From RPQJ01 sp963777725 (GTDB lineage: Bacteria; Pseudomonadota; Gammaproteobacteria; Steroidobacterales; Steroidobacteraceae), in the NCBI GenBank assembly GCA_963777725.1, contig CAVZRR010000019.1, forward strand, positions 1-64,000: DNA of 64,000 nt, in the 5' to 3' direction. How positions within the stretch are numbered: the first letter of the stretch is position 1; every line of letters starts with the position of its first letter. Both the position numbers and the translations under genes were made by a program. The notes under the pieces were generated by a model, which was not told the DNA's origin, did no database searches, and saw nothing but the letters and a program-made list of their open reading frames with translations. Below, in pieces: positions 17,296 through 26,780 of the stretch.

Positions 17296-17444
17296 CGCGG
17301 TTGCCCCCGACTATCCGCGCCAGTCACACACTGCATCCAAATCCCCTCGCGCCCCCCGTCTTGTTCTTCGCTCGGACCGCGCGGGAGGCGCCGTGCCACC
17401 TGTTTACGCCGACCAGGGTTGGGCTACAATCGCAAGTAGACATA

Positions 17445-17537
17445 ATGTGTCGCCATGCGCCCATGACCGACCGGCCTGCGTCGGACCATTTCGAGCCTGG
17501 GGACTGGCCGGACGGCTATTCCTGCGCACCTGGCTGA
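17445..17537 (+). other. Short open frame of uncertain status
   Basis: A 30-codon frame starting MCRHAPMTDRP and ending PDGYSCAPG follows a TACAAT-like -10 sequence at about 17425. It could be the 5' stump of a truncated gene. There is no homology that I recognise, and it ends just before the decayed surface-protein gene on the other strand. Confidence 0.2.
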
Positions 17538-17548
17538 AGCAGGTCAGG

Positions 17549-19766
17549 TCATAGGTGACTTTCTTTTTCTTGTCCACGAGTATGTCTTCGCATGCCAGTC
17601 ATGACGAGCAGCAGCAAAGCAAACCCGATATCGAGTCTGCCACCGCCATTGTGCCGCGGCCGTGAATTCACGATCACTGTGCGAGTAATGGACGCGCTAT
17701 TCCCACCCAGGTCCGAGACGCTGTAGACCACCAGGTACGTCCCCGCCCGTGACGTGTCAACCGGGTTTACGGTGATGATCCGCGCCGTGATGTTCCCGTC
17801 GAGGTTGTCCACGGCCGACGCGCCAGCGTCCGTGTACACGTCTCCCACGCGCAGCGTCACGGTCGGCGGACCGAGCAGCGTCAACACAGGTGGCGTCACG
17901 TCTGGCGTCACGACGGCTGTCTGCACGATCACCGTCCGCGTAATGGACGCACTGATTGCCGGCCAGGTCCGAGACGCTGTAGGTGACCACGTAGGTACCC
18001 GCCCGTGACGTGTCGACCGGGTTGTCGGTGACGATTTGCGCCGTGATGTCTCCGTCGAGGTTGTCCCTGGCCGTCGCTCCGGCGTCGTCATACGCGTCTC
18101 CGACCTGCAGCGTCACGGTCGGCGGACCGAGCAGCGTCAATTCAGGTGGCGTGCGTATCGGGCGAGACCACGACGAGCATTGGAAACACCGCACTTTGCA
18201 GATCCCCATCGGACGAAATCACACCGACCCGAAGATCGCCGACGACACCGGATTCCGGTGTGATCGTGTTGTCCACGCGCTGGTAGCCGACGCCGTCCTG
18301 CACGGCGATTTCGAGGTCGCCGACCTCATTGTCCGGGTCCGTCAACTGCAGGTCCTGCGCGGTGATCGTCAATGGAGTCCGTTCCTGGGTCTGCAGGGCT
18401 TCCTGCCCAACGACGACTGGAGGATCATTGACTGGCGCGACGTCGATCTGCAGCTCGAACGTCTGGCTATCCGCGGCGCCGTCACTGACGGTGACCGGCA
18501 CCCTCAGCTGACCGCTGAAATTTTCCGCTGGCGTTACGATCGAACCGTCGTGGATATAGTCTTCGCCGGAAAAAGGCGGATCGAATAGGCTACGTGGAAC
18601 CGAACGTCGACATCCGGATCACTAATGACCAGCGATTCGGCACTGATGGTCACCGACTGGTCTTCGAGCGTCGCCAGTTGCTCCTGTCCGTCGATCGTCG
18701 GCGGATCATTCTGGTCGAACCAGTTGCCGACCCCGTAGCTTCGATTGGGATCGAGATGAAAGAGCTGCCACGGCGTCGTCGGTGCCCAGATGGTCGGATC
18801 CCTGAAGTTGGCCTCCGGCGGGCGCAACTCACTCCAGAGTCCATCGTGGTACAGCAGTGAGTCCCGGTAGCCGAGCTCGGCCATCTGCGGGTAGGGGGCG
18901 TCGCCGAAGATCTCGATGCTGGGACCCCACCATGCGCACCCGGCACCGGGAACGGAGCAATCGATCTTGTCGGCCCGATACGTGTGTTCCCAGGCCAGGT
19001 CCCAGGCCGCATCGCAGTAGTTCCAGAGATAGACGGCGCTCTTCCATTCAGGTGGATCCCCGTCCGCAAGCTTGTCCGACTGGTTGGTGTAATACAGGAA
19101 CCTGTGGGCATGCCCGCCCTGGTCCACGCCGTGGGATACGTTGCAGTTCAGGTTTGTGAAATCCATCCACCACTGGAAGCCCGGCGCAGTCTCGCCGTCC
19201 GGGCATGGGTAACCGGGCAGACAGGTCCACGCGAAGAGTCCGAGCAGCGCGGTACTCCCCGGACCACCGCCGCGATACGCACCCAGCAGTTCCAGGCCCA
19301 TGTGCACGCGGGACGTCGCGGTGGTGTACAGGATGTTGGGCAAGCTCGCGGCCGTCGGCAGCCCACCCGGGTGTACGAACATCTTCGTATAGAGTCGACC
19401 ACTCTCGAGCGCCTTGAGTTGGTTCGGATCGTACGTCGTCCCGGCGGCCATGCTGCCGGGCACCGGCCAGTCGATCTCGCCGCCACGGGTGGTCCGGCCC
19501 TTCGATACGGCGTCGCTACCGGCTGGGATCGTCAATTGCGGCAGGAACAGGTGCCGCAGGTCCCGGACGTCGGCGCACACCTCGGTGTACGGTTCCCACA
19601 GCGTCCCCACCGGACACGCTGCCTGGTGGTCCTGCGCCGCTGCCATCGGCGCGACGACGAGAGCAACCATAGCCGAGCATCGAAACCCGGCGTATCCACG
19701 GGAATGCGAGCGGCGTGCCCGACCGGCGGACTCGGCTCGTGGTGGAATCGGAGATATGGACTTCAT
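17549..19766 (-). pseudogene. Decayed secreted surface protein with DUF5011 repeats and Gly-rich C-terminal anchor
   Basis: One gene spread over three frames. Residues 1-410 (19766 down to about 18580) have a signal peptide and a Cys/Trp-rich unknown domain ending in a cadherin-like linker (NDPPTIDGQEQLATLEDQSV). The frame then shifts near 18580, again near 18160, and again at about 17954, where an extra base interrupts GNSASITRTV compared with the intact second repeat. Downstream are two DUF5011 Ig-like repeats (LTLLGPPTVTLxVGD) and a tail with GGGRLDIGFALLLLVMTG and then Arg, like a GlyGly-CTERM signal. The breaks are mixed in sign (one apparent loss, two extra bases), so genuine decay and sequencing errors are both possible. 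Confidence 0.8.
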
Positions 19767-20101
19767 GGTTCCTCCGCGACACTGAGGACCCCGGTAGCCT
19801 GGTTACCAGTGAGGTCCTTCGTGGATGTGTCGCGGAGGGCGTCCGGCAACCTGACGGCCGTAACTACCCAGTTACGCCCAAATGCTCACGCTACCAATCC
19901 GGAATTTCCCGCAATAGTTGCGCCAATCGCCTGCGCTGGTTTCGCGATCCCTTTGCCGGCGCACACGATTTATTGCGCTCCGGAAAGGCGGGTAGCCACT
20001 TCAGCGCTATTGAGTGGCGTTGTTCGCAGGCCACGCCTGTGCGAACCGTGCCTCAACGTCACCCGGAGGCAACGCCGCCACAACTCCGCGCGAAGCTGGC
20101 T
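19767..20101. other. Intergenic stretch upstream of the surface-protein pseudogene
   Basis: About 335 bp between two minus-strand genes. It should contain the promoter of the decayed surface-protein gene. No RNA gene, repeat or clear promoter was recognised. Confidence 0.4.
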
Positions 20102-20596
20102 TCATCTCGCATTGAGCGTGTCGCCCCGGGGTTGCGGCATCGGCCGACACCCGGTCTCACGACGATCAGGCCGGCCACCGCGAGCGCGCTGCTCACAAAG
20201 ACTGAGCAACGTCTCCGGGGGAGCGGCAGACTGTCTCACCATCTCCAGTGCCGGCGCCCAGTTGTCGGCGATAACCCACCGCACGACACGTTGCTTAAGT
20301 CCCCAGGCATCGCCAACGATGCGCCACGCAGCCACGGCCTTCTCGTGCATCAGTTTCGTGAGGCACAGGTAGTGGAGTGCGATATAGATCGGATCGTCGG
20401 AACGGCGGGTATGGGGCGGCCTGACACCGATCAGGTTGGAGACGTCCTTACCGCGCAGCAGAGCCTCGAAGATCGTTTCGAGCAAAGCGCCATCGGACTG
20501 CGTCACGGACCGTCCGTCGATCGCCTTCGACATCGCGCCGACGAAGTGTCGCTGCTTCTCGACGCGAATTGCTTCGTGAATGTCGTTGCCTTGCAT
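20102..20596 (-). CDS. Hypothetical protein, helical, 164 aa
   Basis: A 164-residue cytoplasmic protein I do not recognise. The central part (SDDPIYIALHYLCLTKLMHE through AAWRIVGDAWGLKQRVVRWV) has natural residue usage and amphipathic helices, which supports real coding. The last 25 residues are Arg/Pro-rich and may be poorly conserved. No signal peptide, membrane helix or known motif. It has no close partner; the next minus-strand gene starts about 170 bp before its own start region and is separated by a hairpin. Confidence 0.5.
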   Translation of the reverse strand: MQGNDIHEAIRVEKQRHFVGAMSKAIDGRSVTQSDGALLETIFEALLRGKDVSNLIGVRPPHTRRSDDPIYIALHYLCLTKLMHEKAVAAWRIVGDAWGLKQRVVRWVIADNWAPALEMVRQSAAPPETLLSLCEQRARGGRPDRRETGCRPMPQPRGDTLNAR

Positions 20597-20710
20597 TTCT
20601 CAGCGCTTGGGCCCGCGCAGGTGACCTGCTTCGGTTGATATAGACCACAACTGCCGCATGCCCCACAAGGTCTTGACGACATAACGTCGGATTCTCTGCT
20701 GCAGTCGACA

Positions 20711-20737
20711 GAAGCCCCGGCGCGTGGCCGGGGCTTC
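20711..20737 (-). terminator. GC-rich terminator-like hairpin
   Basis: Inverted repeat GAAGCCCCGGC / GCCGGGGCTTC style stem lies 27 bp after the stop of the exported protein at 20764-21231. Only a weak T-tract follows on the minus strand. Confidence 0.55.
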
Positions 20738-20763
20738 ATCGTCAGGCTCAGCGGGCCCGAAGA

Positions 20764-21231
20764 CTACCGCTTCAGCATCTCGGTCAGCAGGACCTCGCTG
20801 CCGACCGTCCGGTACGAGGCGCGCTCACCGGACTCCGCATCCATCTGCGCCATCGTCGACTTGTTGAACTCGAGCCACTCCTTGCTGCGCTTGTCGTCCT
20901 CCGCGGTGCTCGTCATCTCGTTGAAGATCGTCACGAGGTAGACGTTCGGCTCGTCCTGTCGTGGATATGCATTGCTCAGCACGTGATAGCCCGAGATCCA
21001 GCCCTTCGACTTGGCGAACTCCTGGTTGCGCACCCAGTTCTTGGCGAGGTGGTTGGCGTACTTGAGCCCTGAGCCATCGTTGACGTGAATGCCCGTGACC
21101 GACCAGTAGGCGCCCCGCTTGAAGGGGTCCTCGTTGTCCTGGGCCAAAGCCGATCCGGCGACCGTCATCGACAGGACACCGACAAAAGCCAACACCTGCA
21201 ACCGAAACACGTTCTTTACCGAGTAATTCAT
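20764..21231 (-). CDS. Exported hypothetical protein, 155 aa
   Basis: A signal peptide (LQVLAFVGVLSMTVAGSALA, residues 11-30) is followed by a mature domain of about 125 residues with alternating charged and aromatic positions: GAYWSVTGIHVNDGSGLKYA, then NVYLVTIFNEMTS. The pattern fits a small alpha/beta barrel-like periplasmic protein, but no family is recognised. A ribosome-binding GGAG lies upstream of the ATG at 21231. It stands alone, ending in a hairpin. Confidence 0.7.
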   Translation of the reverse strand: MNYSVKNVFRLQVLAFVGVLSMTVAGSALAQDNEDPFKRGAYWSVTGIHVNDGSGLKYANHLAKNWVRNQEFAKSKGWISGYHVLSNAYPRQDEPNVYLVTIFNEMTSTAEDDKRSKEWLEFNKSTMAQMDAESGERASYRTVGSEVLLTEMLKR

Positions 21232-21483
21232 GAGGACCTCTCCCTGACTGATTTTGACGTACCTGAGGACACAACCCGGGCTGCGTGCTTCTTGATGTTA
21301 ACGGCAGCCAGAGCGTGCCCCGATCTTATACACAGGTCGATGCGCAGAGTCTCGCGCCGCCATACCCGCTCGCCCACAACGCCTCAGCCGCCACTCGTTT
21401 CCTGGTCTGCCGTTCCTTCTGGTCGCGCAGACAGGCTTCGGCGTCATCTCGAGGCGATGCGTCGAGCCAGACAGGTTCCGCAA

Positions 21484-21543
21484 AGCAAAACGGCCCCAGA
21501 GGGGCCGTTCGCTTCGATTCGATGGTAGCGGGGGCAGGATTTG
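21484..21543 (-). repeat. att-like repeat R1: terminator hairpin plus 3' end of tRNA-fMet
   Basis: The unit is AGCAAAACGGCCCCAGAGGG(G)CCGTT, a spacer, then TGGTAGCGGGGGCAGGATTT plus G (21523-21543), 21 bases identical to the 3' end of the intact tRNA-fMet at 42727-42747 in the same orientation. Read on the minus strand it is the tRNA tail including CCA, followed by an intrinsic terminator with a T-run. It is the leftmost and longest copy of the tRNA match. Confidence 0.85.
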
Positions 21544-21581
21544 CCCTGTCCCTTCCAAATATCTGCAGATCCGGAATTTTA

Positions 21582-22616
21582 CTAATTCAGGCAAATCGCG
21601 ATGCTGCTCGGGCAGGTCGTGCGAATAGGCGGATTGGTTCTGAGAAACGGCAGAATTCCTGTGCTCCACCGCTTATCAGCGGACCCGCTGTAGGTGTTGC
21701 GCACCCAGAAAAGATGATTGACCCTCAGCGTGTTGTAAGCGTAGTCGTTTATTTGCTTGGGCGTGAAGTTGCCGAGCTCACCTGTTTCGACGGAGCTGCT
21801 TAGAGCCAGTATCCCCCGGTAGTCGGCGCCCAACTGCCCAGTCCAGACCCGCTGGCCCTGGGTTGGCTTGTTAGGTGTGACATTGGCGCCGCCGGCCGCG
21901 GCGCGGGGTTCAACAAGGCTTTGAATGAGCTCCGCCATGAGGTTGTCGTTGCCCATCCAGTTTGTATAAAGGAATAGATTGGACCGAGGCATGGCTGGCC
22001 GCACTGACGATACCAGCCGCTTGTATTGGGTCATGAGAGCCTTGTGTGAGTAGCCTGCAGGCCAATTGTTATTGATCAGGCTGAGCGTCGTTTCTGATGA
22101 GGCGATGCCCTCAAAGTACGGGTCAGAGTCGTATCGGGCACCGATCGCCTTATAGAGCGCGATGAGACGATCCATGACGGGCTGTTCCCACAAGCGCGCG
22201 GCGTAGCCAGTACTGGTCTTGGTGAGGCCCCCGTTATAGATCGATTCGGTCAGCAGGTAGGTTGGAACGATTCCGCTGGTAGACGTGGTATTGAACTTGC
22301 GGTCATGAATACGCACGACCAGTCGCTTTGGTACAGGCAGGGACTTCAGCTTCTTGAGGTAAGCGTCGATGCTTGAGAAGTCATAGACACCTTTGGACTT
22401 CTCGAGCGTGTTCCACAGGATTCGAATCTGCACGCCCTGGATCGTCGTGTCATTCGCGATTTCGTTCATGTTGGCAAGATGTTGCGTCTGTGAGTCGCCC
22501 ATCGCGAACATTACGTAATGTCCCGGATGCCATTTCATGCCCTGCGCGTTGGCGGCTGCAACACTCATCCATCCGACAATTGCAAGTGCGAACAGAATGA
22601 TCTTCTTGATATTCAT
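21582..22616 (-). CDS. Secreted TIM-barrel-like protein, possible glycoside hydrolase
   Basis: A 344-residue exported protein starting at ATG 22616 (MNIKKIILFALAIVG, cleavage after ANAQ). The mature N-terminus has QGVQIRILWNTLEKSKGVYD, the way beta-strand 2 and the following Trp look in GH42/GH39-like clan A glycosidases, then KRLVVRIHDRKF and a SSETTLSL stretch where an acid residue could be catalytic. Codon usage is more AT-rich than the neighbouring chromosomal genes, suggesting transfer. The assignment is by fold-like pattern only; catalytic acids cannot be confirmed. It is the first gene inside the tRNA-repeat region. Confidence 0.55.
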   Translation of the reverse strand: MNIKKIILFALAIVGWMSVAAANAQGMKWHPGHYVMFAMGDSQTQHLANMNEIANDTTIQGVQIRILWNTLEKSKGVYDFSSIDAYLKKLKSLPVPKRLVVRIHDRKFNTTSTSGIVPTYLLTESIYNGGLTKTSTGYAARLWEQPVMDRLIALYKAIGARYDSDPYFEGIASSETTLSLINNNWPAGYSHKALMTQYKRLVSSVRPAMPRSNLFLYTNWMGNDNLMAELIQSLVEPRAAAGGANVTPNKPTQGQRVWTGQLGADYRGILALSSSVETGELGNFTPKQINDYAYNTLRVNHLFWVRNTYSGSADKRWSTGILPFLRTNPPIRTTCPSSIAICLN

Positions 22617-23490
22617 GCTGACTCCATATTCATGCCGACTCCAGCGCAACTGCCGATGGCAATTGCGCAGTACCTTTTTCCCCAAGTTCGCCACGCGAAA
22701 CGTCATGACGTGCCGACGCAGCAGAGACGCGCGGCGATACGGTTCGCCGAACAACCGGACCGGACTGCGAGGATGCTGGTCTGGGTTCTGGGGACCAGGG
22801 AGCTGGTCAGGAACCGCTGCTGCCGGCAGCCCCGCTATCCTGGGTACAAGTCCCGAGGACCGGAAGTTTTGCGCCCCCGCCTTACGACGGGTTTGCCTCT
22901 ATCAGCACTCGGCCGACTGGCCGCGGTCCGTCATGCAGAGATCGGGCCGACACTGTGGGCTGTGACCAGAGCAGTTCCCCTCAACCAAAGGGTTGACCAC
23001 CGACCTAGCCTCAGCGGGAGGAGTATGGCCGGCCAAACCGCTCCAGCAATCGCGAAATTGTCGCTGTTCGGCGACAGGGACCGCGCATGCGAAGCGCGGA
23101 ATACCGACAGTGACACGAAGAACATAAGGTTCGTCAGTTAGCTACGGCAATGTATTTGAAAAGTTGTGAGGTGGCCTTTCTTTGCCTCGGCCATTCGCAG
23201 CAAAGACGGGGCACAAAAGGTCACGCGGGCGTGTTCGTTGGTGTGCTCCTGATCACTTACGACACCGCGTGCGCGATGATCTGCGGGCGCCCAATCGCGT
23301 CCCGCACGTGGCACGGAAGATGCCGCGTTACTACGCCGACCGAGTGAGGGGCTCCGCCAGGAGGTCAGAGAGTGCGCAAAAAGAACTGCAGGATCTGGGC
23401 GCACGAATGTCACGTATGCGAGCGCGCATGGCCGCTGGCAACCCTGGTATGACTGGCGACGAACTGCGCGCAGCGATTGACCGGGCCGAA
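22617..23490. other. Non-coding or decayed stretch
   Basis: About 870 bp with several overlapping open frames but none with a recognisable domain, ribosome-binding site and natural residue usage together. It probably contains the promoter of the glycosidase-like gene at its left side and prophage debris at its right side. Confidence 0.4.
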
Positions 23491-23494
23491 GGGA

Positions 23495-23528
23495 TGTGAG
23501 GTGGCGGGGGCCGGCTTCGGTACTTTCA
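23495..23528 (-). repeat. Degenerate att-like repeat R2
   Basis: The sequence GTGGCGGGGGCCGGCTTCGG followed by TACTTTCAGG matches the junction at 32986-33017 (GGTAGCGGGGGCCGACTTCGG then TACTTTCAGG) but lacks the terminator hairpin. It marks an eroded boundary of the same kind as R4-R6. Confidence 0.6.
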
Positions 23529-23735
23529 GGCGGCGCGTGGAGATAGCGCAGGAACCGCCCTCGCCGCCCCCTGAATTGTGCTTCGATCTCGCCCAGAATC
23601 AGCGTCTTGCCGTCGTCCGCTCGGTCCGACGCCCGGACAGGCTGGACGGCCAGCCAGTAAAGCCGGGTCACCCCGTCCTGATTGCCGAAGTCGGGGATGT
23701 CGTCGTGCCGGTGGCAATGACGCCCTTGGCCGGGA
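23526..23735 (-). pseudogene. Broken copy of a small phage-type gene (paralogue of 33012-33212)
   Basis: The minus strand encodes DDIPDFGNQDGVTRLYWLAV and RASDRADDGKTLILGEIEAQF, closely matching the intact 66-residue protein at 33012-33212, but in shifted frames: a G present in the intact copy is missing near the 5' part, and the C-terminal SPRAA tail is in another frame. So this is a decayed duplicate lying at the same position relative to an att-like repeat. Confidence 0.65.
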
Positions 23736-23815
23736 CGGTCGTCGCGAATTGGTGGCGCGTTCGTGGAGATTCTCGAGGGTCTTCCGATGAAGCGCCCCGG
23801 TGCTACGGTCGCCGC

Positions 23816-24055
23816 ATGATCGATATAGGCAGCATCGCCAGCCTACATGCCCACAGCCACCAGCTGCACGCGTACTGCCAGCGCTGCGACCGATGGGCCA
23901 CACTGCCGCTCGCCGAGATGATCGCCGCCGGCCAGGGTGCGCGCCGGCTGCCGTTTACGGTGCGCTGTCGCTGGTGCGGTGCGGTCGGACGGCTTCAGGT
24001 GCGGCCGCTAATGCCGATGCACTCGACGGCGAACAGATGGATGACACCGCACTGA
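23816..24055 (+). CDS. Small zinc-ribbon-like protein, 79 aa
   Basis: The frame starts MIDIGSIASLHAHSHQLHAY and has two Cys pairs, CQRC (about residues 21-24) and CRWC (about 49-52), the spacing of a zinc ribbon, separated by LPLAEMIAAGQGARRLPF. Short proteins of this design are frequent in prophages and islands of Gammaproteobacteria; this is recognition from memory. It is on the opposite strand to the surrounding phage debris. Function unknown. Confidence 0.6.
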   Translation: MIDIGSIASLHAHSHQLHAYCQRCDRWATLPLAEMIAAGQGARRLPFTVRCRWCGAVGRLQVRPLMPMHSTANRWMTPH

Positions 24056-24166
24056 AACAGAAACCCCGGCGCGGGGCCGGAGTCTGTGCAGCTGTCAGCA
24101 ACTCCGTGCTGCTGCAATCTCTGACCCTCCGTCTGGATCAGATGTGGCGCCCTAGACAGCTCGCGG

Positions 24167-25036
24167 TCATTTTCGGCATTTCCATGCGTGCACCGCATCC
24201 GTGCCGGCCACCGCCTCACCCGCGTAGGTCGTCGCGGTCAACGTTACCTGCTGGTCGCCGCACGCGAAACCCACGTCCCGAATGCGGAAGATCAGGCCGA
24301 GGTCCATGTACCCGTCACCGCCATAATCCTTGACCTCATGGCGCCTTGCTCGCGCCACCGTGGGACCGAACCGGGCCGACGCCGGATCGACCTGCAGCGC
24401 ATCGAACGTAGAATTGCCAGAGATCGAAACCCGCACGTTATTGAGCTTCAGGTTGACGCCGTTGCCAGTCGCAAGAGGTTTCACGTCGATATCGATCTGA
24501 CCGGCAGAGTCGAAGGCAGGCGAAATCACGATCTCGTAGTCAGTCGACCCGCCATAAGCGTTGTCGTCGAACTCCACGATCAGCGCGAAGGAATTGGTCA
24601 CCGTCGGTTGCTCGACGATACGAACGGTACCACGACCCAAGGTCTTCTCAATTCGCCACGCAACTCCATCGGATGGCACTGATGGCGCAAGGCCATTAAA
24701 TATCGACGACAACGCCTCGAATCGTATCTGATTCGGTGGGGGTAATGGCCATTCCGGAATCCACTCGAAGACCGGATATGGCGAACCCGGTAGTCCGCCA
24801 ATAAACGTCGGCAGGTTGCGACCCGCGTGACGACCAACCGCCGCGAAATCGAAGTGGTGCCATTGAGCAGTCTGGCCGATCAGAATTAAGTGATCCCGAC
24901 CGTCAATGTGTGCATGCACTCCGATACTCCTATCGGCAGAAGCCGGACTCTGCGCGGAACCGTCCGCTGAGGCGTTACTGCAGGTCAGAGCGATGACCAT
25001 TAGCAGGGTCAGCAATCGAACAATTCCGTTCTCCAT
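24167..25036 (-). CDS. Exported hypothetical protein with dockerin-like DYGGDGYMDLGL motif
   Basis: A 289-residue protein with a signal peptide (VRLLTLLMVIALTCSNASA). The C-terminal third carries the series FDALQVDPASARFGP, then DYGGDGYMDLGLIFR and GFACGDQQVTLTATTYAGE. This combination (an FDA...VD...FGP strand set, a D-x-x-G-D-G-x-x-D-L loop that could bind calcium, and a final G-x-T strand) recurs in the C-termini of exported bacterial proteins of unknown role. The N-terminal half is not recognised. It has its own probable promoter region to the right and no operon partners. Confidence 0.65.
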   Translation of the reverse strand: MENGIVRLLTLLMVIALTCSNASADGSAQSPASADRSIGVHAHIDGRDHLILIGQTAQWHHFDFAAVGRHAGRNLPTFIGGLPGSPYPVFEWIPEWPLPPPNQIRFEALSSIFNGLAPSVPSDGVAWRIEKTLGRGTVRIVEQPTVTNSFALIVEFDDNAYGGSTDYEIVISPAFDSAGQIDIDVKPLATGNGVNLKLNNVRVSISGNSTFDALQVDPASARFGPTVARARRHEVKDYGGDGYMDLGLIFRIRDVGFACGDQQVTLTATTYAGEAVAGTDAVHAWKCRK

Positions 25037-25174
25037 GATTTGTACTCCGCGATACGTGCGGATAAGCGACCGCTCTCCGCCCTAAGAAACCTGTTACTCG
25101 TGACGCCCTCTTTCCGCAATTCGGGTTAATCGGCTCGTCGTAGTGGTTTCGTGCACGCGGGATGCCGTAGCCGT

Positions 25175-25519
25175 TCAGCCTCGTGTGTCATCGGAACACA
25201 AGCGCCAGCAGCACGCCGACGACCAACAGCGCCTCGATCGCCAGGACATCCACCGCGGTGCAGACCACGCCCAGCCGATAGTGTTGTCTATGACGATCAG
25301 CCAGCGGTCGCGACCATCGGCAGACGGCGCCAAGTCCAGTCTCACGCGACACCGCCGTTCCAGATCGCAGTAGCGCGACCACAGTCGGGAGATTTCCTGC
25401 TCATGCTCTCGGACGGCTTGAGCATCGCCACGTTGCAGCGCCGCCTGCCGCTTGCCCTCGTGATCCGCAGCCCGCGTGCATAGCGCCTGCATCTCGGCGC
25501 GGACGGCTTCCGGTCTCAT
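25175..25519 (-). CDS. Small phage-type coiled-coil protein
   Basis: A 114-residue frame. The first ~60 residues are a charged helix (MRPEAVRAEMQALCTRAADH and EHEQEISRLWSRYCDLERR), typical of short phage proteins encoded near head genes; the remainder is Trp/Arg/Ser-rich and may be out of its natural frame, since another frame in 25188-25300 encodes a better hydrophobic tail (AIEALLVVGVLLALVFR). Its start overlaps the stop of the 34-residue membrane peptide by ATGA. Probably a frameshifted prophage leftover. Confidence 0.45.
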   Translation of the reverse strand: MRPEAVRAEMQALCTRAADHEGKRQAALQRGDAQAVREHEQEISRLWSRYCDLERRCRVRLDLAPSADGRDRWLIVIDNTIGWAWSAPRWMSWRSRRCWSSACCWRLCSDDTRG

Positions 25520-25620
25520 CGCAGCAGCACCACCAGCGCGGCGGCGACGGTCCCCACGGCAACCAGCAATTCGATTGCGACGATTGCCAGGTCCCGCATT
25601 CGATTCGTGCGTGCGCTCAT
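25516..25620 (-). CDS. 34-residue single-span membrane peptide
   Basis: Starts MSARTNRMRDLAIVAIELLV and continues AVGTVAAALVVLLR, a single hydrophobic helix with an Arg-rich N-terminus. The ATG is at 25620 and the stop overlaps the next start in ATGA, which is strong evidence for translation coupling in a phage-style gene block. Its tail resembles the hydrophobic tail found in the following gene region (AIEALLVVGVLLA), as if the pair arose by duplication. Confidence 0.5.
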   Translation of the reverse strand: MSARTNRMRDLAIVAIELLVAVGTVAAALVVLLR

Positions 25621-25902
25621 ATCGTGTTACCCGCTAGAAACGGCCCGGTGTCAGTCCCGGGCCACGGTGCCGATTTCGGCTGGCTCTGCGATTCGCCGCG
25701 GCCGAAGGAGTACAGCCCGCGAACTTTCGGCGTTACTTTGACTCGCTGCGCCACTAGCCGAATTGGCGCGCCCGTGTCGCGACGCGCACGGGTACAGGTA
25801 GAAATGCAGCCATCACGACCGGGTGAGGTGCCCGGGCCCGCAGACTGCTCGCCGGGGTCCCATCCGGCCGCGGTGATGCACGACGATAGGCCTCGCGCAC
25901 CT
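25621..25902. other. Prophage debris without an assignable gene
   Basis: About 280 bp between the small membrane peptide and the head-associated gene. A minus-strand frame is open (ending at 25617) but its sequence has no recognisable features. Expected content by synteny would be head-tail connector genes, now missing. Confidence 0.4.
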
Positions 25903-26106
25903 TCAAACCCTTTCGGCCCATCCCAGCGCGACAGCATTGATCGCGTCCGGCTCGGCGAGCTGCACGACCTCGCCGGGCTCGACCTTGCGTCGCAGTCCGT
26001 AGAACGACCGCTTTACCCGGACGCGAACGCTGGGATAGATCGGGCTCGTCGGCGCTTTGCAGACGTCCCTCAGCACGCCGAAAGGTGGATACTGGTAGCG
26101 GATCAC
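25903..26106 (-). CDS. Small phage head-region protein, 67 aa
   Basis: Contains VRVRVKRSFYGLRRKVEPGE then VVQLAEPDAINAVALGWAERV. The pattern (basic strand, SFYG, V-x-PGE-V, then a helix ending in G-x-A-E) is common in short proteins encoded immediately after the major capsid gene in tailed phages. Its ATG overlaps the stop of the capsid remnant (ATGA), keeping the phage order. Role in the particle unknown. Confidence 0.55.
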   Translation of the reverse strand: MIRYQYPPFGVLRDVCKAPTSPIYPSVRVRVKRSFYGLRRKVEPGEVVQLAEPDAINAVALGWAERV

Positions 26107-26780
26107 GTGATTGAACTCGCGACCGAAAAGGCCGGCAATCGCTGCACGATCACGTCGATGAGCACGAGCAATCTCACGCCGACGACGCCCGACTTGAAAC
26201 TGGAATACGGGTCCACCTCAACGGCCGGCGTGCCCCACTCGATGATTGCCAGCGATGACCAGTCGTCCAGGCTCGCGCCCGTGAACGCGCCGACGCCCGG
26301 CGTGTTGGCGACGCCCAACGGCTGCCCCGATCCGCCGGAGCCGCCGATCGCCGCAGCATCCACGGCCGCAGCGGCGGCAGCCGCCTGCATTTGCGGAACG
26401 ATCACGTCAGCGGCGGATTGCAACAGCAGTTGCCGGCTGACGGTCTGGAGCACACTCAGCATTTTCGGCGTCGCTACCGAATCGCCAAAGGCAATCGCGG
26501 CATCGGGTGCCGTCGCAGTCGCCGACGACAACCAGCTCGTAGTCGCCGCGCCGCCCGTAGGCAGATGCACGTTGCCTTGCTCGACGCGCAGCCGTTGCGC
26601 ACCCATTCGCAGTGCGACGCTGTACGGCGTCAGTGCGGGGATCACGCCCGGCACGACGGACTCCGTGAGGTATCCGCCGCCATTCGCAGCCAGCGACAGG
26701 TCGCGCATCAGCAGGTCGCCGGTAAACCGCACCGCGTTGCCGGGAGCCTCGCCGTACACGGCAGACAGCTTCTCATGCTC
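26103..26780 (-). pseudogene. HK97-type major capsid protein remnant with internal deletion
   Basis: Minus-strand translation has capsid landmarks: GGGYLTESVVPGVIPALTPY, then a middle of SRQLLLQSAADVIVPQMQAA and GQPLGVANTPGVGAFTG, and a C-terminal strand set EVDPYSSFKSGVVGVRLLVL ending LPAFSVASSIT. The middle and the C-terminal parts are joined directly (after FTGASLDDW), whereas in HK97-fold proteins roughly 100 residues lie between them, so an in-frame deletion is inferred. The N-terminal scaffold/delta region is cut off at about 26780 by an IS3 remnant. Confidence 0.7.
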
